This document shows, in pieces, positions 55,001 to 62,101 of a stretch of DNA of 64,000 nucleotides. Made by a program: the position numbers and the translations under genes. Below the pieces are notes generated by a model, which was not told the origin of the DNA, made no database searches, and saw only the letters and a program-made list of their open reading frames with translations. The first letter of the stretch is position 1; every line of letters starts with the position of its first letter. Location of the stretch: the NCBI GenBank assembly GCA_018780265.1, contig JADMJV010000010.1:26814-90813 (forward strand), given 5' to 3'. The stretch is from a bacterium (lineage in GTDB: Bacteria > Vulcanimicrobiota > Xenobia > Xenobiales > JADMJV01).

Positions 55001-55574
55001 CGACGCCCTTGGTGCCCTTGGCCTGCTCGGGAGCAAAGTAGGCCAAAGTTCCCATAATCTGGTTGTCGCGGGTCTGAGAGTGCTTATCATCGAGCACGGC
55101 CAGACCAAAATCCATAATCTTCACACGACCCTCGGGCGTAATCATGACGTTTTCGGGCTTTAAGTCCCGGTGCACCACACCTTGCTGATGCGCGTAATAG
55201 ATGGCATCAAGCAACTGCGAATAGTAGCCGAGGCGGTCGCGCAGGGCCAGTTTGTTGGGAGGACCCTGACCTTCGATATAGCGAGCAAGCGTCTGCCCGC
55301 GCACAAACTCCATCACGATATAATGGAGTTCCTTAACACCGTCCGGTTGAATGCCGATGTCAAACACTTTGACGATATGGTGGCTGTCCAGACGAGCCAC
55401 GGCCCTGGCCTCGCGAAAAAAACGTTCCTTGGCCTCAGCGGTCATTCGATGCGGATGAATGACCTTAATAGCCACCGCGCGCTCAAGCAGTGGGTCCTCG
55501 GCGCGGTAGACAACGCCCATGCCCCCTTGGCCCAAAGCCTCGACAACCTGGTAACGGCCGAGCTGAATGCTCAT
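52044..55574 (-). CDS. Ser/Thr protein kinase with zinc ribbon and long TPR array
   Basis: 1,176 residues from ATG 55574 (an ATG 33 nt earlier is possible). The kinase domain (1-275) is complete: glycine loop GQGGMG 15-20, Lys37, HRDLKPEN 135-142, DFG 155-157, APE 181-183. A Pro/Lys-rich linker (about 280-430) precedes a zinc ribbon (Cys438, 441, 452, 455), and the remaining 700 residues are a series of roughly twenty TPRs. No membrane segment, so it is cytosolic, unlike many PknB-type kinases. It may phosphorylate the FHA-domain partner at 38712 (inference). Confidence 0.9.
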   Translation of the reverse strand: MSIQLGRYQVVEALGQGGMGVVYRAEDPLLERAVAIKVIHPHRMTAEAKERFFREARAVARLDSHHIVKVFDIGIQPDGVKELHYIVMEFVRGQTLARYIEGQGPPNKLALRDRLGYYSQLLDAIYYAHQQGVVHRDLKPENVMITPEGRVKIMDFGLAVLDDKHSQTRDNQIMGTLAYFAPEQAKGTKGVDLRADIYALGVILFEIATGSLPFMGENPLEFIHKVLHEPPPSLADLNPEVPWGLEKMALRALRKEPSERFSSVLEMTRELEEVLQTQFSTGGTKPVVAPPTNNKFPSLDMPIPKLGTASSMAIPKLPIQMPILKVPPPPSLEATRSDFMQRFQKSDAANPPVAPAPLPVAPPKATSPPNRTVVDAGPPPSVPFKVAQGLPLVASSGWMDEARNPEAAQQPANQMARDDKRQQELAPPVDPNARRSFCQACGCSNPAGSVQCLECGQTVTPSYYVIQREAILLAQQSRDALADGLYEEALDLSEQALAHDADLGEAHLCRGRALMGLHRLDSAEKSLVRACDQLPKSSQPWLVMAEVFLARNDFEGVIASLLEALRRDPVDVQARLRLAYLYGETGRAPEAIEQYKRVLERNPRNAEANRQMGLMLARSDRPDEATRFLEQANQIDPSDVQTCLLLGRLYARRRQFALAQEAFESVIQSRGDDAELRAELGALFQAQNQDEQALRELRRAVELDQTNRDARLRMSAIFEKHGRLDHAAKELEEALRFQPHDLALNRRLGELYLQRNDLNRALSVYENVVRLDPKCAEMHNKLGRIYLKKDYTAQAIDHYQRAVEAHKVEPEYREDLAMAHYCNGDFPSAIAELKRAAMLDGRNADYAKGLGLLNFLVGDDEEAVRCLQFSLQLKPGDAQAQGIMGQALARQGLANLAIGAFQKALEVDNGNHILYLYQARALALAGRHGEAIQSFRNFASRLSSRDEALYLAHTQVEMGLSYLADGKVARAAEVLQLALKSNPRDAKALHGLAKVAMEKRDWSEAREKLRKALQIEPKNRDFLVTQAEIQGCEGNWSEAVLTLQRGVTESPNEPMLYELLGRALRKANRAQEAASVFRRGAEVFPAEQGRFYWLEGRVEARRGRFGEAATLFRRALERNPERWRIYADLAETCQQLGEVKEALANVDKALALAGEKDREELKRLQLLLQTQRIREG

Positions 55575-55648
55575 TTTGAGCCTATTCGACGCAGCATAGA
55601 GAGCCACTCCTTCAGGCAGCCGGCCCGCACCCCCTGCAGACAGGCCGA

Positions 55649-55694
55649 CTTAAGCCAATCTTAAGAAAAATCCAGGGAAAGCTCAGGCTTTCCC
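55649..55694. promoter_or_regulatory. Inverted repeats upstream of the kinase gene
   Basis: CTTAAG-ccaat-CTTAAG (55649-55665) and a hairpin GGGAAAGC-TCAG-GCTTTCCC (55675-55694) lie 75-120 bases upstream of the kinase start. On the minus strand the hairpin is followed after 4 nt by a T-rich stretch, so it may act as an attenuator for the kinase, or it may be an operator. Confidence 0.35.
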
Positions 55695-55708
55695 CTTAGA
55701 CTGCGGAT

Positions 55709-55840
55709 ATGGAACCTCTATCACTAACCTTCTTACTGGTGTGCCTGGCGCTACCCCTGGGAATACAGGACTGCCAGGCCAGGCGCGAGCGAGCCGATCA
55801 ATACCACAACAGTCCACTCCGGCCTCGGGCACCCCGTTAA
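55709..55840 (+). CDS. Possible small exported peptide
   Basis: 43 codons: a hydrophobic N-terminus (MEPLSLTFLLVCLALPLGIQ) followed by a basic, Pro-rich tail. No good ribosome site, and it is convergent with metK. It may be a small lipoprotein-like or chance frame; the stop overlaps the metK terminator. Confidence 0.3.
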   Translation: MEPLSLTFLLVCLALPLGIQDCQARRERADQYHNSPLRPRAPR

Positions 55841-55868
55841 AAAAGGAGGGCCCTGAGGCCCTCCTTAC
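55838..55868 (-). terminator. Rho-independent terminator of metK
   Basis: On the minus strand AAGGAGGGCC, a short loop and GGCCCTCCTT are followed by TTTT. It lies 31 nt after the metK stop. Confidence 0.85.
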
Positions 55869-55898
55869 GACGTTAGCGGAAGTTGACTTTTTTTTTAC

Positions 55899-57125
55899 TT
55901 ATCGGACTACGGCTTCGGCCAATCCCGCTGCTTTACGCAGAGCATCGGCCTTATCGGTCCGCTCCCAGGTAAGGTCCAGATCGGGGCGACCAAAATGTCC
56001 ATAAGCCGCAGTGGGCAGATAGACGGGACGACGCAAGTCGAGGTGGCGAATAATCGCGCCAGGACGCAAGTCGAAGTGGTCACGAACCAGTTGCTGAATC
56101 TTATCCACATCCACCGTATTCGTTCCGAAGGTCTCAGCCGAGATACTGACCGGCTGAGCCACACCGATGGCGTAAGCCAGTGCAACCTCACAACGGTCAG
56201 CCAGTCCGGCCGCCACGATGTTCTTGGCCACCCAGCGGGCGGCATAGTTGGCGGAGCGGTCAACCTTGGTGGGGTCTTTGCCCGAGAAGGCACCTCCACC
56301 GTGACGACCCATGCCACCATAGGTGTCTACAATGATTTTGCGCCCGGTGAGGCCGGTATCGGTCTCGGGGCCGCCCAGCACAAAGCTGCCTGACGGATTG
56401 ACCAAAATTCGAGGATGGACGACTTCGCCACCTTCAAATTTAAGGTAGTGCGCAGGGACGACCGGCTTGATGACCTTTTCGATCAAATCACGCTTGATCT
56501 GCTCTTGGGTCACATCCGGATTGTGCTGGGTGGAAATCAGGATATTGTCGAGTTCGGTGGGTTTTCCGTTCTCGTAGCGCACAGTGACCTGCGTTTTGCC
56601 GTCGGGGCGCAGGTAGGGCAGCAGTCCGCTACGGCGGACATCTGCCAACTTCTGAGCCAGACGATGCGCCAACGCGATGGCCAACGGCATGAGTTCGGGG
56701 GTCTCGTTGCAGGCATAGCCAAACATCAATCCCTGATCTCCGGCCCCTGTGGAGTCTTCTTCGTTGCCGCCTTTTCCATCTCCACGAACCTCGAGAGCCT
56801 TGCCGACACCGGCCGAAATCTCGGGGCTTTGCTTATCAAGAGATAGCAGCACGGCACAGCTCTTGCCGTCGATGCCAAAAGCAGGATCGGTGTAGCCTAT
56901 GTTGACGAGGGTTTTGCGGATGATGTCCTGGACATCAACCAGGGCCGACGATGTGATCTGTCCGGCCACATGGACGCAACCGGTATGGACAAAGGTTTCG
57001 CAGGCCACGCGGGCATGTGGGTCTTTGGCCAGATAAGCGTCCAGAATCGCGTCAGAGATTTGATCGGCAACCTTGTCAGGATGCCCTTCGGTGACGGACT
57101 CAGAAGTAAACAGGTGATAACTCAA
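55899..57125 (-). CDS. metK: S-adenosylmethionine synthetase
   Basis: 408 residues. Makes SAM from methionine and ATP. The hallmarks [24 protein letters not shown] and [16 protein letters not shown] are intact and the length is normal. The start is taken as TTG 57125 ([13 protein letters not shown]), because GGAGG lies 7 nt upstream and the family begins here; a second TTG 21 nt earlier is not expected. The upstream 88 nt can fold strongly and may be a regulatory leader. A terminator follows the gene. Confidence 0.96.
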   Translation of the reverse strand: MSYHLFTSESVTEGHPDKVADQISDAILDAYLAKDPHARVACETFVHTGCVHVAGQITSSALVDVQDIIRKTLVNIGYTDPAFGIDGKSCAVLLSLDKQSPEISAGVGKALEVRGDGKGGNEEDSTGAGDQGLMFGYACNETPELMPLAIALAHRLAQKLADVRRSGLLPYLRPDGKTQVTVRYENGKPTELDNILISTQHNPDVTQEQIKRDLIEKVIKPVVPAHYLKFEGGEVVHPRILVNPSGSFVLGGPETDTGLTGRKIIVDTYGGMGRHGGGAFSGKDPTKVDRSANYAARWVAKNIVAAGLADRCEVALAYAIGVAQPVSISAETFGTNTVDVDKIQQLVRDHFDLRPGAIIRHLDLRRPVYLPTAAYGHFGRPDLDLTWERTDKADALRKAAGLAEAVVR

Positions 57126-57213
57126 GGTAATTCCTCCGTAGCTCAACCTGGTCTCCCAGGCTCAGCGGCGTGCTCTTGCCACGCACAACAGATACTCCTC
57201 CGGTCGGGAGGGC
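57126..57213 (-). promoter_or_regulatory. Structured leader of metK, candidate cis-regulatory RNA
   Basis: On the minus strand, GCGTG-gcaagag-CACGC and CCTGG-GAGA-CCAGG form two stable hairpins, the second with a GNRA tetraloop, directly before the GGAGG of metK. I could not match it to SAM-I, SAM-II, SAM-III or SAM/SAH classes from memory. It is a candidate SAM-sensing element or a translational regulator; no promoter is obvious inside it. Confidence 0.4.
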
Positions 57214-57897
57214 CTACGAGTTATCCCCAAATCCTTGCACTTCTAACGCTCTATCAAAAAATTCCCCGAATTGTCGCGAACTTTCGAAATGAAAGTCGGG
57301 CACACGCGTCAATAAAGTGTCGCTGAGTCGATAGTGCTCACAGACCAGACTGATACGAGAACGATCCAACTCTGCGCAATCACTACCCTGAAAAGGAGTC
57401 ACTTGGTGCATCAGCTCACCGTCGAATTGCACTACCATGTTAGGGACGGGAGTCACTCGCGCCAACTCCTTGCCGTCCCCTCTGCTGAGCAGCAGTTGCC
57501 CCCCCTGCAACTGGTCGGGCACCTGAGCGTAGTACACAGAGACTTTACCGGGAAAGGGCGGCTCCAGGGGAGCGGTGTAGGAGCGCAGGCTGCAGTCGAT
57601 ATGGGCCTCGACCTGCCCACCACGAAAAATCACCAGAGGATTGAGAAAGAAGGCATTATAGCCGTCCTCCAGCACAACGTCCAGATAAGGAACAAAGGCT
57701 GGAAAGATCTTGCGCAAACGAGCCAGGCCGCCACGACGAAAGGCCACCGAAAATCCCCAGGTGGAAGCAAAGCGCATGTTCAACGTAGTATCCGACAACC
57801 ATGGACTGTCGATCACGGACTGACGCAAGGCTGCGGCCTGATCGGCTGGGAGCACCCCGGTCTGACAGCGCACAGGCTTGTGCCAAGGCCACCTCAT
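57214..57897 (-). CDS. 2-oxoglutarate/Fe(II)-dependent oxygenase-like protein
   Basis: 227 residues. The double-stranded beta-helix pattern is visible: QVEAHIDCSLRSYT supplies the HxD iron ligands, VQFDGELMHQVTPF the distal His, and RISLVCEHYRL the Arg that binds 2-oxoglutarate. Proline or aspartate hydroxylase-like proteins have this form; the substrate is unknown. It lies 88 nt upstream of metK on the same strand and could be cotranscribed. Confidence 0.75.
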   Translation of the reverse strand: MRWPWHKPVRCQTGVLPADQAAALRQSVIDSPWLSDTTLNMRFASTWGFSVAFRRGGLARLRKIFPAFVPYLDVVLEDGYNAFFLNPLVIFRGGQVEAHIDCSLRSYTAPLEPPFPGKVSVYYAQVPDQLQGGQLLLSRGDGKELARVTPVPNMVVQFDGELMHQVTPFQGSDCAELDRSRISLVCEHYRLSDTLLTRVPDFHFESSRQFGEFFDRALEVQGFGDNS

Positions 57898-57939
57898 GGA
57901 TACATAGGATCATGGGGGCCCGACGCGGAACCGTAAACA

Positions 57940-59235
57940 GTGCTAAACAGTCGCCTTTCACCCCAAACCGTTGAATTTGTCATTCTATCCTTTGAAGGCC
58001 CCGATCTCTATTCATTGATCGGAGGTCTTGGTGTACGTGCTACCGAGTTGGCCAGCACTCTGGCAGAACTCGGCTTTCGCACCCGTCTCTATTTCTTGGG
58101 CGATCCTCAGAAGGCCTACTACGAAGAGCAGGTCGACGGCATGCTCAGTTATCATCGCTGGTCGCAGTGGCTGTCCGCTCAGTTTCCCGACGGGGTCTAT
58201 CAGGGCGAAGAGGCAAAGATCAACGACTTCACCGCCTCGATCCCTGACCATATTATAGAGCACGTGGTGGCACCTGCCGCGGCCCGAGGCCGCAGCGTGA
58301 TTGTGATGGCCGAAGAGTGGCACACCAGTGGAGCGGTCATCAACCTGTCCCGAGCGGTATTGCGCAGTGGTTTGCACGAGCGCTGCTTGATTTTATGGAA
58401 TGCCAACAATGTCTTTGGCTTTGACGCCATAGACTGGCAAGCCCTCAGGCAGTCGTGCGCCATCACCACCGTGAGCTACTACATGAAACACTCGATGGTG
58501 GCACAGGGGATCAACCCGCTGGTCATTCCCAATGGAATCCCCTCCCGCTGGCTCGAAGCGATCGAGCCGGCCCAAACCTTGAATTTGCGCAAGGCCCTAC
58601 CAGGGCTCCTGTTGGCCAAGGTGGGTCGATATCATCCCGACAAGCGCTGGCTGATGGCGATGGAGTCTGCGGGACACCTGAAAAGACTGGGATTGAAACC
58701 CAAAATATTGGTGCGCGGCAGCTCAGATCCTTATCGGGTCGCGGTCATCGAAAAAGCCTTCGAACAAGGGTTGGTCTGGAGCGAAATCCACCTCACCCAC
58801 CCTTCCTTACGCCAGATCCTGACCGAGATACGCCGGCACCGTGAGGCTGACGTTTTGGAACTAAACTTCTTCGTGCCCGAAGATTTCTTGCGTATCCTGT
58901 ATGCTTCTAGCGATGCCATTCTGGCCAATTCCAGTCACGAACCCTTTGGACTGGTGGGCCTGGAGGTCATGGCCTGCGGCGGCGTGGCTGTGACTGGGAG
59001 TTCGGGCGAGGATTACGCTCACTCCTTTGTAAATTGCCTGCGCATCGACAGCGATGACGCTCGTGAAATCGTAGTCTACCTTCAGGACCTGCTGAGCCAT
59101 CCCGAGTCCTCGTTGGACATTCGCAGCCGCGCTCGGCTAACCTCAAGCCTTTTTGTTTGGGAGCTGGTAGCCCAGGAACTCTTCCGGAAAATCGAGTTTG
59201 TGGCCCAATTTCGAGGGGTAAGGGTGCACGTCTAA
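57940..59235 (+). CDS. Glycosyltransferase family 4-like protein
   Basis: 431 residues, GT-B fold, GTG start. N-terminal YSLIGGLGVRATELASTLAE is the nucleotide-sugar glycogen-synthase-type loop; VGRYHPDKRWLMAMESAGHL begins the C-terminal domain, and SSHEPFGLVGLEVMACGG contains the E-x7-E retaining-enzyme motif. The sugar and acceptor are not known. It precedes ndk by 27 nt. Confidence 0.88.
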   Translation: MLNSRLSPQTVEFVILSFEGPDLYSLIGGLGVRATELASTLAELGFRTRLYFLGDPQKAYYEEQVDGMLSYHRWSQWLSAQFPDGVYQGEEAKINDFTASIPDHIIEHVVAPAAARGRSVIVMAEEWHTSGAVINLSRAVLRSGLHERCLILWNANNVFGFDAIDWQALRQSCAITTVSYYMKHSMVAQGINPLVIPNGIPSRWLEAIEPAQTLNLRKALPGLLLAKVGRYHPDKRWLMAMESAGHLKRLGLKPKILVRGSSDPYRVAVIEKAFEQGLVWSEIHLTHPSLRQILTEIRRHREADVLELNFFVPEDFLRILYASSDAILANSSHEPFGLVGLEVMACGGVAVTGSSGEDYAHSFVNCLRIDSDDAREIVVYLQDLLSHPESSLDIRSRARLTSSLFVWELVAQELFRKIEFVAQFRGVRVHV

Positions 59236-59262
59236 AATTTTTCCCCATAAAAAGGAGTCCCC

Positions 59263-59763
59263 ATGAGTGCCACCCAAACCCAACCCATCATTAAGGCCCG
59301 CGAGCAGCGCTTCAATGCGCTGCAGCGCACCCTGGTCTTGATCAAACCGGACGCAGTGCAACGCGGCCTGGTCGGGCAGATCATCAGCCGTTTCGAAGCC
59401 CGCGGCCTCAGCCTGGTTGGTGTCAAATTGATGCAACTGGACGCCCAACTCGCCGGCAAACTCTACGAACCCCACTTTGGCCGGCCATTCTATGACGGAC
59501 TGGTCAGCTATATGACCTCGGGACCCATCGTGGCCATGTGCCTGGAAGGCGTCGACACCATCACGGTCGCCCGCAAAATGATGGGAGCCACCAAGCCCGC
59601 CGAGGCCGAACCCGGAACGATCCGCGGCGACTTTGCTCAGCGCGTGGACTTTAACATTGTGCACGGCTCCGATTCTCCCGAAAGCGCTGCGCGCGAATTG
59701 CCCATCTTCTTCAGTCAAGAAGAGATGGTCAATCATGACCCCAGCTACACTTACTTCCTGTAA
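59263..59763 (+). CDS. ndk: Nucleoside diphosphate kinase
   Basis: 166 residues with AGGAG about 5 nt upstream. It balances NTP pools via a phosphohistidine. RTLVLIKPDAVQRGLVG and the active-site NIVHGSDSPESA are canonical. An N-terminal extension of about 20 residues (SATQTQPIIKAREQRFNALQ) is longer than usual. A strong terminator follows. Confidence 0.96.
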   Translation: MSATQTQPIIKAREQRFNALQRTLVLIKPDAVQRGLVGQIISRFEARGLSLVGVKLMQLDAQLAGKLYEPHFGRPFYDGLVSYMTSGPIVAMCLEGVDTITVARKMMGATKPAEAEPGTIRGDFAQRVDFNIVHGSDSPESAARELPIFFSQEEMVNHDPSYTYFL

Positions 59764-59776
59764 ACTGCGGTTCGCA

Positions 59777-59809
59777 GGCGCCATCGCTGACAGGCGATGG
59801 CGCCTTTTT
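59777..59809 (+). terminator. Rho-independent terminator after ndk
   Basis: GGCGCCATCGC and GCGATGGCGCC form a perfect 11-bp stem around TGACAG, followed by TTTTT. Confidence 0.93.
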
Positions 59810-59831
59810 CATTTCATGAGGGAAGGCGCCA

Positions 59832-60698
59832 ATGGATACGAGCGAGGGAAAACTCTGGGTAATTGCCACGCCGATCGGCAACCTGGGAGACATCAGTCCG
59901 AGAGCCCGCAACATCTTGGAAACGCTGGATCTGTTAGCATGCGAAAATCTCAACTCGGCCCGCCGCCTGTGCTCCGCCCTGCAGGTACGCTGTCCGCGAC
60001 TTGTGCTGTACAGGGAAGACAGCTGCGAAAAGTCAACTCAACGGATACTGAGCGAACTTAAAGAGGGGAATCAATGCGGACTCATCAGCGACGCAGGCAG
60101 CCCTGGACTCTCGGACCCCGGCTGGAGACTGGTGGCGGCCTGCCACCAGGAGCGTGTCCCGGTTGTCAGCGTGGCCGGGCCCAGCGCCCTGACGGCGGCC
60201 CTGGCAGCAGCGGGCCAACCCACACGTCGATTCCTGTTTGAAGGCTTTCCACCGCACAAGAAGTGTGACCGCCGCGCCTTCTTTGAGAAGGCCAGTGAAA
60301 CCCAGGTCACCTCCATCTTTTTTGAATCGCCCCACAACATCCTCGATACACTCCAACTCCTACGCGAGTTCTGCGGACCACAGCGAAAACTGAGTATCAG
60401 TCGAGAGTTAAGCAAGCTTCACGAAACCAATCTGCAGGCCAGCCTGGATTACTGGCTGGACAACCCCCCTCCCGCCAGGGGAGAATTTGTGCTCGTTCTT
60501 GAGCCGGCCCCACCCCGTACCAACCAGGAAGCGGAGAAAGAAGAGCAATTGATTCGACAATCGGAGTATCTGAGCCAGTGCCAATTGTCAGCGGCACAAG
60601 TTCGAGATTTTCTGGTGATGTTCTGTGGCGCGAGCCGCAATCAAGCCTATCGAATCGCCCTGATACCGCCGCGCCCCGAAGTCGGCCGTGTAGAATGA
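59832..60698 (+). CDS. rsmI: 16S rRNA 2'-O-ribose C1402 methyltransferase
   Basis: 288 residues, GGAAGG ribosome site. Tetrapyrrole-methylase fold; LWVIATPIGNLGDIS, LISDAGSPGLSDPG and VAGPSALTAALAAAGQPT are diagnostic of RsmI. It methylates C1402 in the decoding centre with SAM made by MetK. Confidence 0.95.
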   Translation: MDTSEGKLWVIATPIGNLGDISPRARNILETLDLLACENLNSARRLCSALQVRCPRLVLYREDSCEKSTQRILSELKEGNQCGLISDAGSPGLSDPGWRLVAACHQERVPVVSVAGPSALTAALAAAGQPTRRFLFEGFPPHKKCDRRAFFEKASETQVTSIFFESPHNILDTLQLLREFCGPQRKLSISRELSKLHETNLQASLDYWLDNPPPARGEFVLVLEPAPPRTNQEAEKEEQLIRQSEYLSQCQLSAAQVRDFLVMFCGASRNQAYRIALIPPRPEVGRVE

Positions 60699-60832
60699 GG
60701 GCGACCCTGGCTACCCAAAGGCACCGTTGGTCCGCAAAGGCTTCAGAAAATCTTATCTACCCCAAATTAGCAGAGGTCTGGCCGTTTCGCATCGGGAAAG
60801 CTCGGCGACCATGACAATCAGTGAGGTGAGCA

Positions 60833-61195
60833 GTGCCAGCGGAGCGTCGTCGATATACCAGATTAACCACCGATCAAAATGTGCAATGCGCCATCCCTGG
60901 AATGGATGTCGTGCACGTTGTAGGCCTGGGCAGCGGGGGCAGCGGAATGCGTGTGATCACCAACCGAGAACTTCCCGACGAAGAATTCGACGTGGAACTG
61001 GACCTCAATGACGGCCATCCGTCCTTGCAACTGAAGGGGAAGGCTGTGTGGCACGAATCCTGGGACTTTGAATTTTTCAATCGGCATGCCGCGGGCGTCG
61101 CCTTGACCGGATTGTCAGGCGAGGCGAGCGCGCGTATCGACGCTCTTATCCAGAACCCTCCCGCCGACTCGGAGCCCTCACCCCACCTCCCATAG
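60833..61195 (+). CDS. PilZ domain protein
   Basis: 120 residues, GTG start behind GAGGTGA. N-terminal ERRRYTRL carries RxxxR; the second motif is VGLGSGGSG rather than (D/N)xSxxG. Single-domain PilZ, probably a c-di-GMP receptor. The bases 60699-60832 upstream hold nothing else recognisable. Confidence 0.75.
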   Translation: MPAERRRYTRLTTDQNVQCAIPGMDVVHVVGLGSGGSGMRVITNRELPDEEFDVELDLNDGHPSLQLKGKAVWHESWDFEFFNRHAAGVALTGLSGEASARIDALIQNPPADSEPSPHLP

Positions 61196-61229
61196 AGAAA
61201 GCTCTCGGGCGGTGTAAATGAAAGGACTT

Positions 61230-61252
61230 TCAAGGGCCGCAAGGCTCTTTTT
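61230..61252 (+). terminator. Rho-independent terminator after the PilZ gene
   Basis: AAGGGCC-GCAA-GGCTCTT with one G-U pair and a UUU tail. Confidence 0.75.
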
Positions 61253-61514
61253 CGATCCCAGACAACATCCAACCGCCCTGGCCATGGGTCGACACTGCCC
61301 GACCAGGGCCACATTCGGCTCCACCACAGCTCAAACAACCTGTGGAACCATGAAAACCTGAAGCAGGATAAACCCTGGCCCCATATTGAATAACATAGAC
61401 CCCAAAAAGTGGCCCTTTACGCGCCAGTCAGACCCAGATCAACGACAACCATGCCAGCGAGCCATGAAAATATCAAAAAAACCCAAATCCGAACAAGAAT
61501 TCTGAAGGAGAGTC
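61253..61514. other. Intergenic region without recognised gene
   Basis: About 260 bases between the PilZ terminator and the microprotein gene. I see no open frame with coding character; AT-rich stretches near 61470-61500 may hold the promoter of the microprotein and hup. Confidence 0.4.
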
Positions 61515-61565
61515 ATGGGCAAACCTGGAAGAATCTTCTTCAAGCGAGCAGACGCTAAACGTTAG
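61515..61565 (+). CDS. 16-residue basic microprotein or leader peptide upstream of hup
   Basis: ATG 61515 has AAGGAG about 6 nt upstream and encodes MGKPGRIFFKRADAKR, ending TAG inside the start of a terminator hairpin. Seven of sixteen residues are Lys or Arg. It may be a genuine basic peptide (a ribosomal bTHX-like MGK start is a distant resemblance) or a leader peptide controlling read-through into hup. It is too short for homology claims. Confidence 0.5.
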   Translation: MGKPGRIFFKRADAKR

Positions 61566-61589
61566 CCCAGCAGCAACTGGGCTTCTTTT
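61564..61589 (+). terminator. Terminator or attenuator between the microprotein and hup
   Basis: AGCCCAG-CAGCAA-CTGGGCT is a perfect 7-bp stem followed by TCTTTT. It starts within the stop codon of the microprotein, 45 nt before hup. Confidence 0.7.
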
Positions 61590-61633
61590 GGCTCCGTTCT
61601 CTAAATTGCCTTAAAATAAGGGAGGAAGTCAAC

Positions 61634-61945
61634 ATGGCGGTTAAAGCCAAGCCCAAAGCCAAAGCAAAAGTTATGGGGAAGACTGAGCTAATTGCTGCAA
61701 TTGCGGACAAGACCAAGGGCTCGAAGAAAGACGCCGCGGAGACCTTGAAAGTTGTTCTTGATACCATTCAAGACAACTTGAAGAAGGGTCGCGGAATCCG
61801 CTTGATCCCCTTTGGCAGCTTTGAGATTCGTGAGAGAAAGGGCCGCACTGGCCGCAATCCGCGCACGGGCGACAAGATCACCATCAAAGCTCGCAAGGTT
61901 CCGGCCTTCAAGCCCGGCAAGGCTCTTCGCGACGCTGTAAAATAG
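61634..61945 (+). CDS. hup: HU-family DNA-binding protein with Lys/Ala-rich N-terminal extension
   Basis: 103 residues, GGGAGG 8 nt upstream. The HU core (KTELIAAIADKTKGSKKDAA, then PFGSFEIRERKGRTGRNPRT with the DNA-intercalating arm Pro) is complete. The first 14 residues, VKAKPKAKAKVMG, are an unusual basic extension that could increase DNA affinity. Confidence 0.94.
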   Translation: MAVKAKPKAKAKVMGKTELIAAIADKTKGSKKDAAETLKVVLDTIQDNLKKGRGIRLIPFGSFEIRERKGRTGRNPRTGDKITIKARKVPAFKPGKALRDAVK

Positions 61946-61950
61946 TAACT

Positions 61951-62009
61951 GGAAGCACAATCAAAAAGGGAGGAGGCCTCTGGCCTCCTCCCTTTTGATT
62001 GTGCTTCAT
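61951..62009. terminator. Very long inverted-repeat terminator after hup
   Basis: A stem of about 26 bp (GAAGCACAATCAAAA and its GC-rich core AGGGAGGAGGCC against GGCCTCCTCCCT and the mirror) with one bulged A closes around TCT. The core is followed by TTTTG, and the reverse strand also has a T-run, so it may stop transcripts from both sides. Confidence 0.85.
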
Positions 62010-62066
62010 CGTATCAAGTCGACGAAACAAGGTTTCTTTTTGCAGAAACAGAACTGGAGCAGGACT

Positions 62067-62089
62067 TTCCTGTCTCGACTAGACAGGAA
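62067..62089. other. Hairpin upstream of the gene at 62102
   Basis: TTCCTGTC and GACAGGAA pair over a 7-base loop. A 10-base direct repeat ATCAAGTCGA occurs at 62013 and 62089. It lies in the leader region of the next gene. Confidence 0.35.
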
Positions 62090-62101
62090 TCAAGTCGAAC
62101 G

